This document shows, piece by piece, positions 1 through 10,104 of a stretch of DNA of 64,000 bases. Each line of letters begins with the position of its first letter. Positions within the stretch are counted from its first letter, which is position 1. Made by a program: the position numbers and the translations under genes. This DNA comes from Corydoras sp. C115 (lineage: Eukaryota > Chordata > Actinopteri > Siluriformes > Callichthyidae), in NCBI GenBank assembly GCA_019802505.1, contig JAFMOC010001063.1:59056-123055 (forward strand), read 5' to 3'. The notes under the pieces were generated by a model. That model was not told where the DNA came from. It searched no databases and worked only from the letters and a program-made list of their open reading frames with translations.

Positions 1-38
1 TATTGACCTAAGAGAAGATTAAAACTCTATGGTTAAAC

Positions 39-110
39 GTGGCATTAGCTGAAATGGTAGCGCGCTCACTAAGCATACTCAAGGTAGCGGGATCGATTCC
101 GGTGTTCTCC
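39..110 (+). pseudogene. tRNA-Ala(AGC) relic
   Basis: Aligns over its full length with the Ala(AGC) copies at 5060 and 31854; the loop still reads AGC and the T-arm GATCGATT is recognisable. The acceptor stem and D-arm carry several mismatches (GCTG in place of GCTC), so I read it as a decayed copy. Confidence 0.7.
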
Positions 111-639
111 AGCGTATGTTTAAATTTAAGTCATGAAGGGTTCCTTGGAAAACTAATGTTTTTTTTTACCACAATATTGAGTCATTACATTCCACGTTTG
201 GTTATGGGGGCTCTATGTTTAGGCGCCAAAGTGCAGGTTGCCAACATATTAAAATGCTGAACATCTTTTGAGTGTGATGATTGTATGTGTTTGGCCTTCA
301 TCCTGTTTAACTCAGTTTAGACCTGTATACTGTTTAGATCTGTGTTTTTATGAATTTAGTTTTATTGGTACGTTTGTGAGTTTGTTTAGTTGAGACCTGT
401 ATCATGTGTAGTTCTGTTATTGTCTGTATTGTTGGGTTTGGTTTTGCTTGTTCTCTACATCGTTTACTTTTTTAAATACTTTTTGCTTTATTATAATAAA
501 CATTTACTCCACATTCTATCCCATAATAAACCACTTTGAGTGATTTACACTACTGCGTATTCTCAGTAACAACTCACCTAAATAGGGTTTAATGACACTT
601 TATCTCTCACACTTCTAACATCAAGTTTGCTACTGAAGC
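111..639. other. no gene seen; AT-rich spacer
   Basis: No tRNA, RNA gene or convincing coding frame. The stretch near 480-540 (TTTATTATAATAAACATTTA-type) recurs near 8735-8800, so part is older duplicated spacer. Confidence 0.5.
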
Positions 640-946
640 TTCCATCCATCCATTATCGTCCGCTTTCTCCTCTACTAGGGTATAATCTCCTGGGGGGGGG
701 GGTTCCCCAACGTTTCGGGCATTGGGCAGATACACCCAGGACAGGGCGCCAATCTATCGCAGGGCACACACTCACTCACTCACTCACACAGACACCCTCT
801 ATACGGGGCAATTTGGAGAACTCACTTGACCTTAATCCATGTGTTTGGACTGTGGGTGAAAATGGGAGAACCTGGAGGAAACCCACAAGGACACAGGGAG
901 AACATGGAAACTCCACCCAGATTGGGATTCGAACCAGAAATACCTA
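640..946 (-). repeat. tRNA-headed SINE, truncated head
   Basis: Copy of the SINE that recurs through the window. On the minus strand a full copy runs: tRNA-like head (A box TGGCTTAGTGG, B box GGTTCGAATCC), a unique body including CCACAGTCCAAAAACATGG and GCGCCCTGTCCTGGGTG, then a GAATG-rich tail. This copy lacks the A-box end of the head and has a G-run near 691-701. Confidence 0.85.
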
Positions 947-1059
947 ATTCTTTATTAAGGAAGTAGAACTATCACTGAAATCTTCAGATTTGCACGCATC
1001 ACATGCCTCTTAGACATGTCATCAACCCTTAATGTTAAAATAAAAAAATATTCATATCC

Positions 1060-1141
1060 GTCAGAAGTGGGATTCAAACGTACACCTCACTTAGATACTG
1101 CAATCGAAATACAGCGCTTTAGACTGCTCAGCCATCCTGAC
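1060..1141 (-). pseudogene. tRNA-Leu relic (type II)
   Basis: The reverse complement begins GTCAGGATGGCTGAG and ends CCCACTTCTGAC with a long variable arm, so it derives from the Leu(CAG) body found intact at 9507. The anticodon loop now reads TTTCGAT (anticodon position TCG) in place of TTCAGGT. Part of a duplicated Leu unit also seen near 9.5, 58.6 and 61.0 kb. Confidence 0.75.
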
Positions 1142-1690
1142 AACTAAGAGTGTTAAACTGTAAATGGGCTCTCACAATGAAATTAAAACAGGAAGTTGCA
1201 CTCATTAGACTACTAATGATTTACACAGAAGTTCATCAGAAGTGGGATTTAAAGCCAGATTAAACAGTTCACCTCTCCTGACTGTTATACATACAAAAAT
1301 GACTGAAATACAACAAAAATCTGCTAAAAATGCTAGTTGAACAAATGACCCTAAGTGTCACAGAGCTTGTTGTGAGAGGAGGGACTGATTGAAATGAGTG
1401 GACAGTATATTATTCTATAAATCTGAGTGCTCTGTACACATCACTTTGTCCTACATTCCCAGCTTCACTGGGATTCAATTTCATCACATACCAAGTGTTA
1501 ACTTTGCTGGTAAAGATGATACTATACAGCTGCAGCACCTGAGCAGCAGTTACAGAACTGTAGTATCAGCACAAAATACACTTCAAACTGCAATTCTAGA
1601 ACTTAAAGCAAACTGTTGAGAACATAAGATAGACTTCAGGTCTATAATTGTCAATCAGAATTCATCATTCATGGCTTATCATATACAAGG

Positions 1691-1766
1691 CTTTGGAATT
1701 TGTGATATAGTAGTTAGAAGATCTACTGTCCAAGCAGTTGGTATCAGTTCCTGGCCAATGCAAGCC
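1691..1766 (+). pseudogene. possible tRNA-Gly relic
   Basis: Weak resemblance to the Gly(TCC) relic at 3507: a GATATAGTAGTTAG D-arm-like stretch followed by TCCAAGCAG. Stems do not pair well. Low confidence. Confidence 0.3.
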
Positions 1767-2017
1767 CTTTATCTTCCTGTTAATGTGAAGTTAGCACAGC
1801 ACTAAAGTGTTTTATATTAGATCTTTTATAACTCTAAATTAACTTAATGTCAGAATCATAGCTCTGCTTGATGAAATTAAAATACACACTTCATGCTGAC
1901 AAGTCAGAATACGAATAAACTTAAATAAAATAAAGCTTCTTTAGGATTATGATCCAGTCTAAGCAAATCAGAACTAAATTTAGTTCCAGCTGTACTATTG
2001 TACTGGCTTTAACAGCA

Positions 2018-2316
2018 GTTTAATTCGGTGGCGCGTGCCTGTGATCCAAGCTACTGGGAGGCTGAGGCTGCTGGATCGTTTGAGCTCAGGGGTTCTGGGT
2101 TGCAGTGGACTATGTTGAGCGGGTGTCCGCACTAAGTTCTATATCGATATGGTTCTCCTGAGGGAGCTCGGGACCACCAGGTCGCCTAAGGAGGGGTGAA
2201 CCGGCCCAGGTCGGGAACGGAGCAGGTCAAAACCCCCATGTGGAGCAGTAGTGGGCTTGCACCTGTGAATAGATGCTGCACTTCAGCCTGAGTAATACAG
2301 TGAGACTCAGTCTTTT
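2018..2316 (+). ncRNA. SRP RNA (7SL): SRP RNA (7SL) gene or recent pseudogene
   Basis: The RNA is the scaffold of the signal recognition particle, which targets ribosomes to the ER. From about 2026 the sequence follows vertebrate 7SL along its whole length of about 299 nt: GTGGCGCGTGCCTGT near the 5' end (also the internal pol III A-box region), GGGTGTCCGCACTAAGTT, the S-domain stretches GACCACCAGGTCGCCTAAGG and GTGAACCGGCCCAGGTCGG, the helix 8 SRP54-binding motif ACGGAGCAGGTCAAAAC, and the 3' Alu-domain strand CAGCCTGAGTAA. It ends at GTCTTTT, a pol III terminator. The first nine bases do not match the usual GCCGGGCGC, and scattered changes weaken helices (GTTGAGCGGG for GCCGATCGGG), so it may be a pseudogene. 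No poly(A) tail follows, which argues against a simple retrocopy. Confidence 0.9.
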
Positions 2317-3506
2317 ATTATTCCACCTCCTCTAAATATAATCCAACATTTACAACAAATACACAACACTTTAAATCTAATTCAGTAGTAAACTCTACAC
2401 ACAAATACTTTTTTCTCTTCTATCACTGGTCACATCATCTTCTTCTCTGCAGTTCACATTTCAGTCTTCATCTCTACAACAGCGCCTCCTCTCGAAACAA
2501 AATTAAATTACACTTGAATTACTGACTGAGAAGAGAAGCTTTTTTATTACAGAGTGCAGATCATCTTATAGAAGAATTGATTTTTTTTATATCGAATTAG
2601 CATGAACATATTGATATATATAATTGATTATTAAATCAGTTGGCGGCTGAGGTCGGCTGCAAACTATTATTATTATTATTATTATTATTAAATCAGATAA
2701 TAAACATCAATAAACTAAATAAATAAATTCTCATTTGGCAAATTAAACTCATTAATTATAAACCAACATTAAAGCTTATCTATATATCTTCATCTTAACT
2801 GAATCATTTATCTTGATCTTTTAAATTTAGCACAGTTAAATTTCTTTCAATATTTATTTAATTGTGTATTTATTTTACTGTTTTAGTAATTTTCTGAGTT
2901 TTCCTATTTTATAGTCTGTATTATTACTTTCTCTTCTGATTCTGAGCTTTATATTTAGAGTTTTATTATTGTGTTTTTTGTATGTTTATATGGTTTATAT
3001 ACAAATTTGCAGCTCTGTATCAGTCCTAGGAGAGGTGGAACTATTTCTGTCACATTCTGATCCCTCTACTCTCTAGTGAGAAGCAGGTGGAGTTCTACTT
3101 CTCCATCCTCATTAAAAAGACGTTCCATTGGGTTCTGAATTTGCTTTCTGTTCAGGACCCTGTCCTCAGCTGATTTGAGAGGTTTGAGAAGAAGAGCAGG
3201 TTGCTGAGTAGGATGTCCTAGGTTCATCTACAAGTACATTTACACAAATGTGCATAAACTTCTAAAAAAGTTAAATATTTTTAATGTTATATTTAAAGTA
3301 CAGGCATCTCATTAAGTTCTACCAATATGTGCTACAATCTATAAACAAATGTATTGGTAGCTTTCAGATTTCAGAGTGGGTCTACGAAACATTTTGCATA
3401 TTTATCCATGAGACCATTTATGAGGTCAGACACTGATGTTGGAGGAGGAAAGAGTCTGGCTCACAGTTTCTGTTCCAGTTGATTGCAAGGTGAGTTTGTG
3501 TGTTTG
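2317..3506. other. no gene seen; AT-rich spacer
   Basis: Contains a short TTA microsatellite (about 2667-2690) and AT-rich spacer. The segment near 3140-3170 (CTTTCTGTTCAGGACCCTGTCCT) has a relative at 17975-18005. No coding frame is supported. Confidence 0.5.
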
Positions 3507-3578
3507 AGTTTGGTGGTGTAGTGTTCATCATAGATACCTTCCAAGCAGATGACCTGGGTTTATTTTCCTCACTTCCTA
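3507..3578 (+). pseudogene. tRNA-Gly(TCC) relic
   Basis: TTGGTGGTGTAGTG matches the Gly D-arm, and ACCTTCCAAGCAGATGACC gives an anticodon loop CTTCCAA (TCC). The T-loop is degraded (GGGTTTATTTTCC). Downstream flank with CTCTCATCACTGCTGCTG is shared with the region after the Gly relic at 57.2 kb. Confidence 0.7.
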
Positions 3579-3825
3579 CCAATGAATGACTCTGTTTATG
3601 CTGCTTCATCAGCTGAACTCTCATCACTGCTGCTGTTTTCTTGGTTGTTCTCACAGAGGGCAGTTTACAGTCTTGCTCATTTCATTTTTCACAACTTCAT
3701 CTACTGACTATTAAAATTAACATTGTTTTTTGGCATTTGTCAAAATCTGATTTAGTTTTTTATGTCTAGCAAGTAAATACACTTTTTACAAAACGATTCA
3801 TGTTCATGTTGTTGTTTCAGGTTAT

Positions 3826-3966
3826 ACCCAGGACAGGACGCTAGTCTATCGCTAGGCACATACACACACAAACACATATACAAACACACTCTATATGTGT
3901 CAATTTGGAGCATTCAGTTTACCTTGATCCATATTTTTGGACTGTGGGAGGAAAGTGAAGCAACCC
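3826..3966 (-). repeat. SINE body fragment
   Basis: Carries the minus-strand body landmarks CCAGGACAGGACGC and TTGGACTGTGGGAGGAAA but no head or tail. The same truncated piece sits beside the Asn-like relic at 19722-19860, so it was copied with its surroundings. Confidence 0.75.
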
Positions 3967-3980
3967 AATTAAAAGAAAGT

Positions 3981-4049
3981 CAGCCAGGTTGGTTCTGTGG
4001 TAGCACTTTTGGCTGTTAAAACAAGACGCTGGTGGTTCGATCCCACACA
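3981..4049 (+). pseudogene. tRNA-Asn(GTT)-like relic
   Basis: TTCTGTGGTAGCAC, TTTGGCTGTTAAAAC (loop CTGTTAA, anticodon GTT) and GGTGGTTCGATCCCAC follow tRNA-Asn, with a shortened D-loop and broken acceptor. Related copies: 19882 and 54086. A common fish repeat tail (CAGAATACTTTGTTAATCC) follows. Confidence 0.55.
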
Positions 4050-4514
4050 TAAATCAGAATACTTTGTTAATCCGAGGAGGGAAATTGCAGTATTTACTGA
4101 TGCTTCGTTTGTCGTGTTACAGAAATAGAGTAAGAATGTTGTTGTCTTCATTTCTCTTTGCTCTGCTTATTGTGCACAAAGAAATAACTCGGATGCTGCA
4201 AGGAAATTTGTAAAGTCAATAAGCAGTAAGAAATAATCATCACTGTCCAGTAATTTGGCAATGTTTATATAAACTGTTTACAGAGAGCTCCAGTAAGCAT
4301 GCAGGTTAAAACCACATAATGTATGTTTTGTTTGTCCACTACATAATTCATTTACAACTAATATCTACATTAGACATTAGAAGAAAATCTAAAGAACAGA
4401 TGGATACAGCAAACAATAACTAACTTTTCCTTTACATTAAAAAAAAACACTTTTATGATCAGGATTGTAAACAGAAGCAGAAACGACATTCTTGACCATG
4501 TCATCTTGTTTTGT

Positions 4515-4586
4515 GGTTCCATGGTGTAATGGTTAGCACTCTAGACTCTGAATACAGTGATCCCAGTTCAACTCTCAGTGGAACCT
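4515..4586 (+). pseudogene. tRNA-Gln(CTG) relic
   Basis: Same frame as the intact Gln(CTG) at 20787 (GGTTCCATGGTGTAATGG start, GGAACC end, loop CTCTGAA), but with two mismatches in the anticodon stem (CTAGA/TACAG) and two in the T-stem. It begins an old copy of the array module that continues to the Ile and Ala relics at 4.9-5.1 kb. Confidence 0.8.
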
Positions 4587-4621
4587 GCGTTGGCTGTTAA
4601 AATTGCTTTTGTGAACAATAG

Positions 4622-4648
4622 TGAGCACTAACCACTATGACTGGGGCA
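4622..4648 (-). pseudogene. tRNA-His 5' half relic
   Basis: GAGCACTAACCACTATGACTGGGGC is the reverse complement of the His 5' half. Equivalent fragments occur at 30468 and 37494. Confidence 0.5.
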
Positions 4649-4874
4649 AAAAAAATGTACGTCCAACATTTTTGATTTTTGACATTTGAGTAATAGTAAA
4701 AGACTATTCCACCGTCATTCTAGTATACCTTATTTTATGAATTGTAAATGTATGAAGTTGAAAAATTTATTAAAATTTAAAATAGTTTTAATTTATTGTG
4801 TTTGTTCTGTTGGTGTTGTCTGCTTCATTTCCTTAAGAAAGGCTGTTTGCCACAATACCACAATAACGTAAAAT

Positions 4875-4936
4875 TGGCAGATAAAGGGATCTTGACCTTA
4901 TTAGCACCACGCTATAAACAACTAAGCTAAACAGCC
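4875..4936 (-). pseudogene. tRNA-Ile(AAT) relic, internally deleted
   Basis: Shares TTATTAGCACCACGCT with the intact Ile at 31649 but has lost about 11 nt, including much of the T-arm, and has acceptor changes. Confidence 0.7.
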
Positions 4937-5059
4937 AGGCAATTAGTGGAAACATTCCAGTCTGATCATTTTCTGTCTAGATTATGTGCTGGATTTGCAT
5001 TGGAAAGTTTATAGTAATCATGTTTGAGATGTATTGCACTAAGAGAAGATGAAGCTCGT

Positions 5060-5132
5060 GGGGAATTAGCTCCAATGGTATAGTGCTTGCTTAGCATGCG
5101 AGAAGTAGTGGGATAGATACCTGCATTTGCCA
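5060..5132 (+). pseudogene. tRNA-Ala(AGC), mildly degraded
   Basis: GGGGAATTAGCTC at the start and CTTGCTTAGCATGCGAG (perfect anticodon stem, loop TTAGCAT) look right. The 3' acceptor strand reads ATTTGCC rather than ATTCTCC, and the B box is GGATAGATACC (C to A), so function is doubtful. Confidence 0.75.
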
Positions 5133-5360
5133 GTGTGTAAGGCTTAATTAATTATTATTGTTTTGCAGGAGGCAAAATCATGGCTGGTTCCTTGGGAAAC
5201 TAACAATTCTTTTGCCCAATATATGAAGTCTATACATTTTTGGACTTGATGAATTTATTACAATGTTTTAAGTTATTGTGTTTGTTCTGTTGTTGGTGTC
5301 TGTTTTATTTTCCTGAGAAAAACTGTTTGCCTTTAATATTACAAAATATATTTGCAAGAA

Positions 5361-5430
5361 TGACTGATATTGGGAACCTAAACCCTTGACATTATCAGCA
5401 TTACACTCTAAACAACTGATCTAATCAGCC
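5361..5430 (-). pseudogene. tRNA-Ile relic
   Basis: Second decayed Ile copy in a local tandem of Ile(-)/Ala(+) units at 4.9-5.8 kb. The order and spacing match the better copies at 31.6-31.9 kb. Confidence 0.6.
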
Positions 5431-5562
5431 TGACAACCACAGGCAGCGCTGCACACTGATCATTAGCTGTCTGGCATCCAGGCTGGCTTTGCATTGGTAA
5501 GTTTATAATGATCATTTTTAGATCTATCGGCCTAAGAGAAAATTAAAATTCTCAGGACAAAT

Positions 5563-5634
5563 GGGGAGTTAACTCAAGTTGTAGAGCACTTAGGTTGCAA
5601 ATGTGAGGTAGCAGGAGCAGTATCAGCATTCTCA
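5563..5634 (+). pseudogene. tRNA-Ala relic
   Basis: GGGGAGTTAACTCAAGTTGTAG start and GCATTCTC end mark the frame. The anticodon loop is changed (GGTTGCAA) and the T-arm is broken. Confidence 0.6.
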
Positions 5635-5698
5635 AGTGGAAAGTTTAACATTATAGAATGATCGTCTTTAGATATATCAACTTAAGTAAGCATTCAAA

Positions 5699-5770
5699 GT
5701 AGAGTTAGTTCAACGAGTAGAGGGCTTGATTGGTTTGTGAGTGGTAGAGGGAGCGATGCTCGCATTGGTA
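5699..5770 (+). pseudogene. tRNA-Ala relic
   Basis: Third member of the local series: GTTAGTTCAACGAGTAGAGGGCTTG and GGAGCGATGCTCGCATT remain, with the anticodon lost. The flank with TTGTTCTGTTGTTGGTGTCT repeats after each Ala copy. Confidence 0.5.
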
Positions 5771-6373
5771 AAGTATACCTTTTTTGAAACTAACAATTAT
5801 TTTGGCCACGATATCAAGTCTGTAAGTTTTTGGATGCTGATGATTTATTAGAACTTCAAATTGTTTTACTATACTGGGTTTGTTCTGTTGTTGGTGTCTA
5901 TTTTATTTTCCTGAGAAAGACTGTTTGCCTTTAATTCCAAAATTACTTTGCAAAAACTGCCAATACAGGAATGCAGTAACAGATTTTAGACATTTATAAT
6001 ATGATATTAAAGCCTGTTGGAAACAGTTCAACAAGAAATTCTGTTATATTAGATACAATCTATTATTCACAGAATTCAAGTGACCCAATGCAACAAGCAG
6101 ATTGTTGGAGTTGGATAGTGTCAAACGTGATATTTTGAAAGATAAAGCCACAGGTCACAATCTGACTATGGTTAACAGTCGTGATTAAAAACCTATCCAC
6201 AGAAAAACAGACACATGATAGAGAAACTAGAAAGAAAGTTACTCTGGAGCAGGATTCCGTAAAACAAGAAGTGTCTCATACAACAACACTTCAGACATTG
6301 GATCTGAAATATACAGGTTTAAGTTATCTCATTTTAATTAGTGCATTATTAGACACAACTGTTTTCGGAAGCG

Positions 6374-6650
6374 TACAGCACGGTGGCTTAGTAGTTAGCA
6401 CAGTTGCCTCTCAGTGTTAGGATTTTTTGGTTCAAATCCCAATGTGGGTAGAGTTTCCATATTCCCCGTGTCCAGGCTTTCTTCCGGGTTCTCTGGTTTT
6501 CTCCCACATTCCAAAAACATGGATCAAGGTAAATTGAATGCTCCAAATTGCCCCACATAGAGTCAGTTTATGAGTGAGAGTGCCCAAAACGTTCTTCCTT
6601 GGAATGGAATGGAGAACCCCCCGCAACCCTAGTAGAAGATAATAAATGTG
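6374..6650 (+). repeat. tRNA-headed SINE, full head
   Basis: Head CACGGTGGCTTAGTAGTTAGCAC with B box GGTTCAAATCC, body with ACATGGATCAAGG, and a 3' end GAAGATAATAAATG. Part of the GCGCCCTGTCCTGGG segment is deleted. Confidence 0.85.
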
Positions 6651-6752
6651 TATTTTTTATGTCTGCAAATAAGTTCTCTTATGTAGATATAAGATATGTG
6701 GTCTTTATCTTTGTGTAAGCCTCACACACACTAATACATTTTATGATTTTGT

Positions 6753-6826
6753 GCTGAAATAGCTCTTTTGTAAGGGCATTAAAGTGAAGATCTAAAGGAT
6801 CCTTGGATTGATCCTAGTTTAAGGCA
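6753..6826 (+). pseudogene. tRNA-Phe(GAA) relic
   Basis: GCTGAAATAGCTC start and AGTGAAGATCTAAAGG anticodon region (loop TGAAGAT). The D-arm and T-loop (GGATTGATCC) are degraded. With the His gene at 6955 it forms a pair repeated at 63687/63900 in the same orientation. Confidence 0.75.
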
Positions 6827-6954
6827 GAACTTGATGTATTTTATCTGTGCACTACATAATTAATTACAATTAATACCTACTTTAGACAAACGGAATATAA
6901 AGAACACAGAATCAGTTGATTTATTGAATATAAAAACCATATTACGAACAAACT

Positions 6955-7026
6955 TGCAATGACACGGATTCGAACCGGGGTTGCTGCGGCCACAACACAG
7001 AGTACTAACCACTATACGATCACAGC
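6955..7026 (-). tRNA. tRNA-His(GTG), possibly decaying
   Basis: The reverse complement has TCGTATAGTGGTTAGTACTCTG, loop TTGTGGC (GTG) and B box GGTTCGAATCC. It decodes CAC/CAU. One T:T mismatch in the acceptor (position 3:70) and one mismatch in the T-stem separate it from the cleaner copy at 63900. Confidence 0.7.
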
Positions 7027-7650
7027 ACACCACTTTTGCCTTACGTCACAAAAACCTTTAAGTTTCTAATTTTGCCAGTTGATCTTGGGGCTTAACAACA
7101 TTGCTCTCACATAGCGGGAGAAGCCTGCTAGGTTTGAACCTGGAAGTTCTCAACCAAATTCAGATGCGTGAGCATCACAAAGACCTGACATGTCATATAG
7201 TATTGTTCCAATTTAAATAGAATCAGCCCTTACATGTTGCTGAGAGTTCTCAAAGTTAAGAATATGGCAGATTTTGTGTTCTTTAGAGCTTGCCACAACT
7301 CAGGGCTGCTAAAGTCACGATGCAGATGTGGAATCTGTTAAATAGAGACATCAACATAGTAAACTCTCCTTATACCAGGGATTCTCAATTATTTTCTTTT
7401 AAGCCCCCTCTAGGAAGAAGAAAACTTTTTGCGCCCCCCCCCCACACACACACACACCCCCCCCCCCCCCCCCCCCCCCGTACATGACAAAATGAGATGA
7501 AAAAGTATTTTTACACCACTGTAGTATGATTTGTCTATAAATTTGTTATAAGTACCCCTCTTTTGTTTAAAGAAAACAAAAAAGAAAGAAATATAGATCA
7601 ACTTAGAACAAAGAATAATTTTAACTTTTTTTTTTTAGTTTGTAACAGAT

Positions 7651-7763
7651 GCCAGTCAGTTCAAAAATGTTTCTAGTTTGAATAAGGATTTCATTTTTCA
7701 TTTTTCAAGATTTCATTTCATGAAATCCTTATTCAAACTAGAAACATTTTTGAACTGACTGGC
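7651..7763. repeat. 44-bp perfect inverted repeat inside the hAT
   Basis: Arms 7651-7694 and 7720-7763 are exact reverse complements, separated by a 25-nt spacer. It is an internal hairpin and plays no part in the terminal repeats. Confidence 0.95.
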
Positions 7764-8153
7764 ATTTGATACTGAAAAATTGGAAAAAATAAATGAAATA
7801 AAATCAATAAATAATAATAAATTCAAATTCATCAGCAACATTAATTCAGGAACACAATTTATTAACACTTTAACCTACAAAACAAAAATGAATACAACAA
7901 TTTGTGCTGTTTTTTTTATTAAAATTAGGAAGTCAGAACAAATGTCTCCAACGCTTCTGTTTAGCAGCGCACTGCTTTTCTGAAGTAGCTTTCATAACGC
8001 GTTATAATTGCTGGCTGTACGCGTCACGTTTTCGATTAAAAACTCAAGCGGCTTATAAGCGTTATCGGGGTGTAATGTCTTACTTCACTTTTTTGTCATT
8101 TATTCACACATTTATTTTTATGTAATTTATTTCACGCTGTCCGCTGCCAACAT

Positions 8154-8324
8154 TTAAAGACACAGAAGACACGCCGCTCTTTCTTCGTCTCCCCCCTTCG
8201 TTACAGTGAAACCAAGCGCTACATACACTTTCCTCGTTTTAACTTTCGGTTGATTTTTGTTGGTCTCATTATCATCGTCTCTCTCCGCCTTTCTCTCAGC
8301 CATCTCTGTTAAATATTTCTCCAT
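8154..8324 (-). pseudogene. hAT transposase N-terminal remnant (56 aa)
   Basis: A minus-strand ATG frame begins MEKYLTEMAERK and contains YVALGFTVTKGGDEERAACL before a stop. The F-T-x-x-x-G-x-E-x-x-x-C-L-x-C pattern resembles the zinc-knuckle start of vertebrate hAT transposases of the ZBED/FAM200 group. The frame ends just after the CxxC; the catalytic and dimerisation parts are absent. Family assignment is from memory of the motif. Confidence 0.55.
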
Positions 8325-8530
8325 GTTGTCTCTTTGAGGGTTTGTTCAGTACACTTAATATCACTTGCTCTGTGATTTCTTGTTATGCGCCCCCCCAGGC
8401 ACCGCACTGCGCCCCCCCAGGGGGGCGCGCCCCACTATTTGAGAAGCACTGCCTTATACACATGAAATCACCCCACAAACTATCACATACAAATATACTG
8501 AACTTTGAAGTTTGAACAGCTACTGCCTTA

Positions 8531-8562
8531 GTCCTCATTAGTATAGTGGACAGTATCGCTGC
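8531..8562 (+). pseudogene. tRNA-Asp 5' half relic
   Basis: TCCTCATTAGTATAGTGGAC is the acceptor and D-arm of tRNA-Asp; the rest is lost. Related Asp copies are at 39021 and 48607. Confidence 0.6.
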
Positions 8563-8815
8563 TCTGGGAGCTTTAGCATTTACACTCTTTGAATGAAACC
8601 TATACCTATTCACATGATGCTTCAAGGTTAAATGTTGTGTTGTCAGCAATTAATACAAGAAAACAGTCAGGATAAGTTTGTTTATGTTCTCTATACTTTT
8701 TCTTTTTACGTGTTTAAATAGCAGCCATTTGCTTTATTATGATAAATATTATAATTATAATAAAGATTTACTCAACATTCTATCCCAAAATAAACCACTT
8801 TGACTAGTATTCAAT

Positions 8816-8968
8816 TCAATTCAATTGACCTTGATCCATGTTTTTGGACTGTAGGAGGAAACCGGAGAACCTGGAAGAAACATGGAAACGCCAACCAGAT
8901 TGGGATTCGAACCAGAAAGCTCTAATGCTGAGAGGCGAACGTGCTAAAAACTAAGCCACCGTGCCCTA
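8816..8968 (-). repeat. SINE, tail-truncated
   Basis: Head and mid-body only: GGACTGTAGGAGGAAACCGG, GGGATTCGAACCAG and CTAAGCCACCGTGCC on the plus strand. A large internal piece is also missing. Confidence 0.8.
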
Positions 8969-9506
8969 CTACACATTGTAACCCATAATAAACCAATTTA
9001 ACTAGTGTTTAACTAGTAATTAAATTAAACTAGTAATTAACTAGTGCTGATACTACGGCCCTGTAACTGCTGCCTCCGGTGGTGCAGCTGTATACTATTG
9101 TCTTTAACAGCAAAGTTAATACTTGATATGAGATGAATCTGAATCCCAGTGAATCTAATGGATATGTACAAAGCACTCAGCTTTATAGAATAATATACTG
9201 TGCACTGTTTTACTCAAGCTGTTTCAATGCACTGTTGAACTCCATCACACAATATCAGTGACAGAAGTTACCACTACCATCAGAACATGCTTCAACTTAT
9301 TGTCTCAGAGCAGCTTTATAAACCTGCAATTGACATTTAGTGGCGTTTGTTTAAAGGTTTTTGTTGTAAATCCTTTGTAACAGTCAGAATATGTGAATTT
9401 TTTAAGAGCTCTGGCATCAAATCCCACTACTGATGGACTTCTGTTACATATCCTTTAGACTATAAGAGGCATCTCTTCTTTGGCACAATAGGCTGATAGG
9501 TTGTGC

Positions 9507-9589
9507 GTCAGGATGGCCGAGTGGTCTAAGGCGCTGCATTCAGGTCGCAGTCTCTAGTTGAGGCGTGGGTTTGAATCCCATTTCTGACA
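9507..9589 (+). tRNA. tRNA-Leu(CAG)
   Basis: Type II tRNA of 83 nt: GTCAGGATGGCCGAGTGG start, loop TTCAGGT (CAG), long variable arm, B box GGTTTGAATCC, acceptor end TTCTGAC. The acceptor pairs fully with one G:T. There is an A:C mismatch at 31:39 and the T-stem closes with G:T. TTTTTT at 9595 can terminate transcription. Decodes CUG. An inverted relative lies at 58552. Confidence 0.85.
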
Positions 9590-10029
9590 ATTTCTTTTTT
9601 AAAGGTAAGTTTTGATAGATTAACCTTGAGAGGACCAAGGCTCAGCAGGGAACCTAACTTCCTTGAGTGAAAAAGCAGAGTCAACAGTGTAGGACAGCCA
9701 TGTACAGATTGTGTAGTGATCACGTGTCTGTAGTCAACAGTTGGAAAAACGATATAAGTCCAGTGAGTCCATCCTGCAGGACTGCCACGCCACCAAACCA
9801 ACAGAAATCAGACAGTGTTTGAAGTAAATTTCATCCTGATTTACTTGCATTGGACCAAGATCCCAAAGAAGCCTAATCTCATATTACTGTGAACTCGTAT
9901 TCTGAGGAAATGACAATAAAGACTGAATTGTCAATGTTATAATTTTATATAATGAATTTTCCTAAATATTTTTCTTGGTGTTTTGATTCAATTTCATGTT
10001 TAAGAAGATACCAATCAGGACACTAGCTT

Positions 10030-10104
10030 GGGCTCATCTGGGATTTGAACCTAGGACCTTTCACACCCAAAGAAAAAACATCCATAGCCTTGTTTAAGTG
10101 AGCT
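10030..10104 (-). pseudogene. tRNA-Pro(TGG) relic
   Basis: The reverse complement ends with GGTTCAAATCCCAGATGAGCCC-like sequence and has loop TTTGGGT (TGG). The D-arm and anticodon stem are degraded. It belongs to the Leu-Pro unit found inverted at 58.0-58.6 and 60.4-61.1 kb. Confidence 0.7.

Larger units (their letters stand above)
7376..8451. mobile_element. non-autonomous hAT DNA transposon
   Basis: Terminal inverted repeats CAGGGATTCTCAA (left) and CAGTGCTTCTCAA (right, reverse complement) bound a 1076-bp unit. It is flanked by a perfect 8-bp target duplication CCTTATAC at 7368-7375 and 8452-8459, the size expected for hAT elements. Subterminal C/G-rich tracts (GCGCCCCCC) lie at both ends. 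It contains a 44-bp internal inverted repeat and the start of a transposase-like frame, but no full transposase, so it would need a partner to move. Confidence 0.92.

Noticed and set aside
7060..7150. TAGGTTTGAACCTGG resembling a T-arm (relative near 42330)
   Set aside because: No acceptor or anticodon arm that pairs; probably spacer shared between units.
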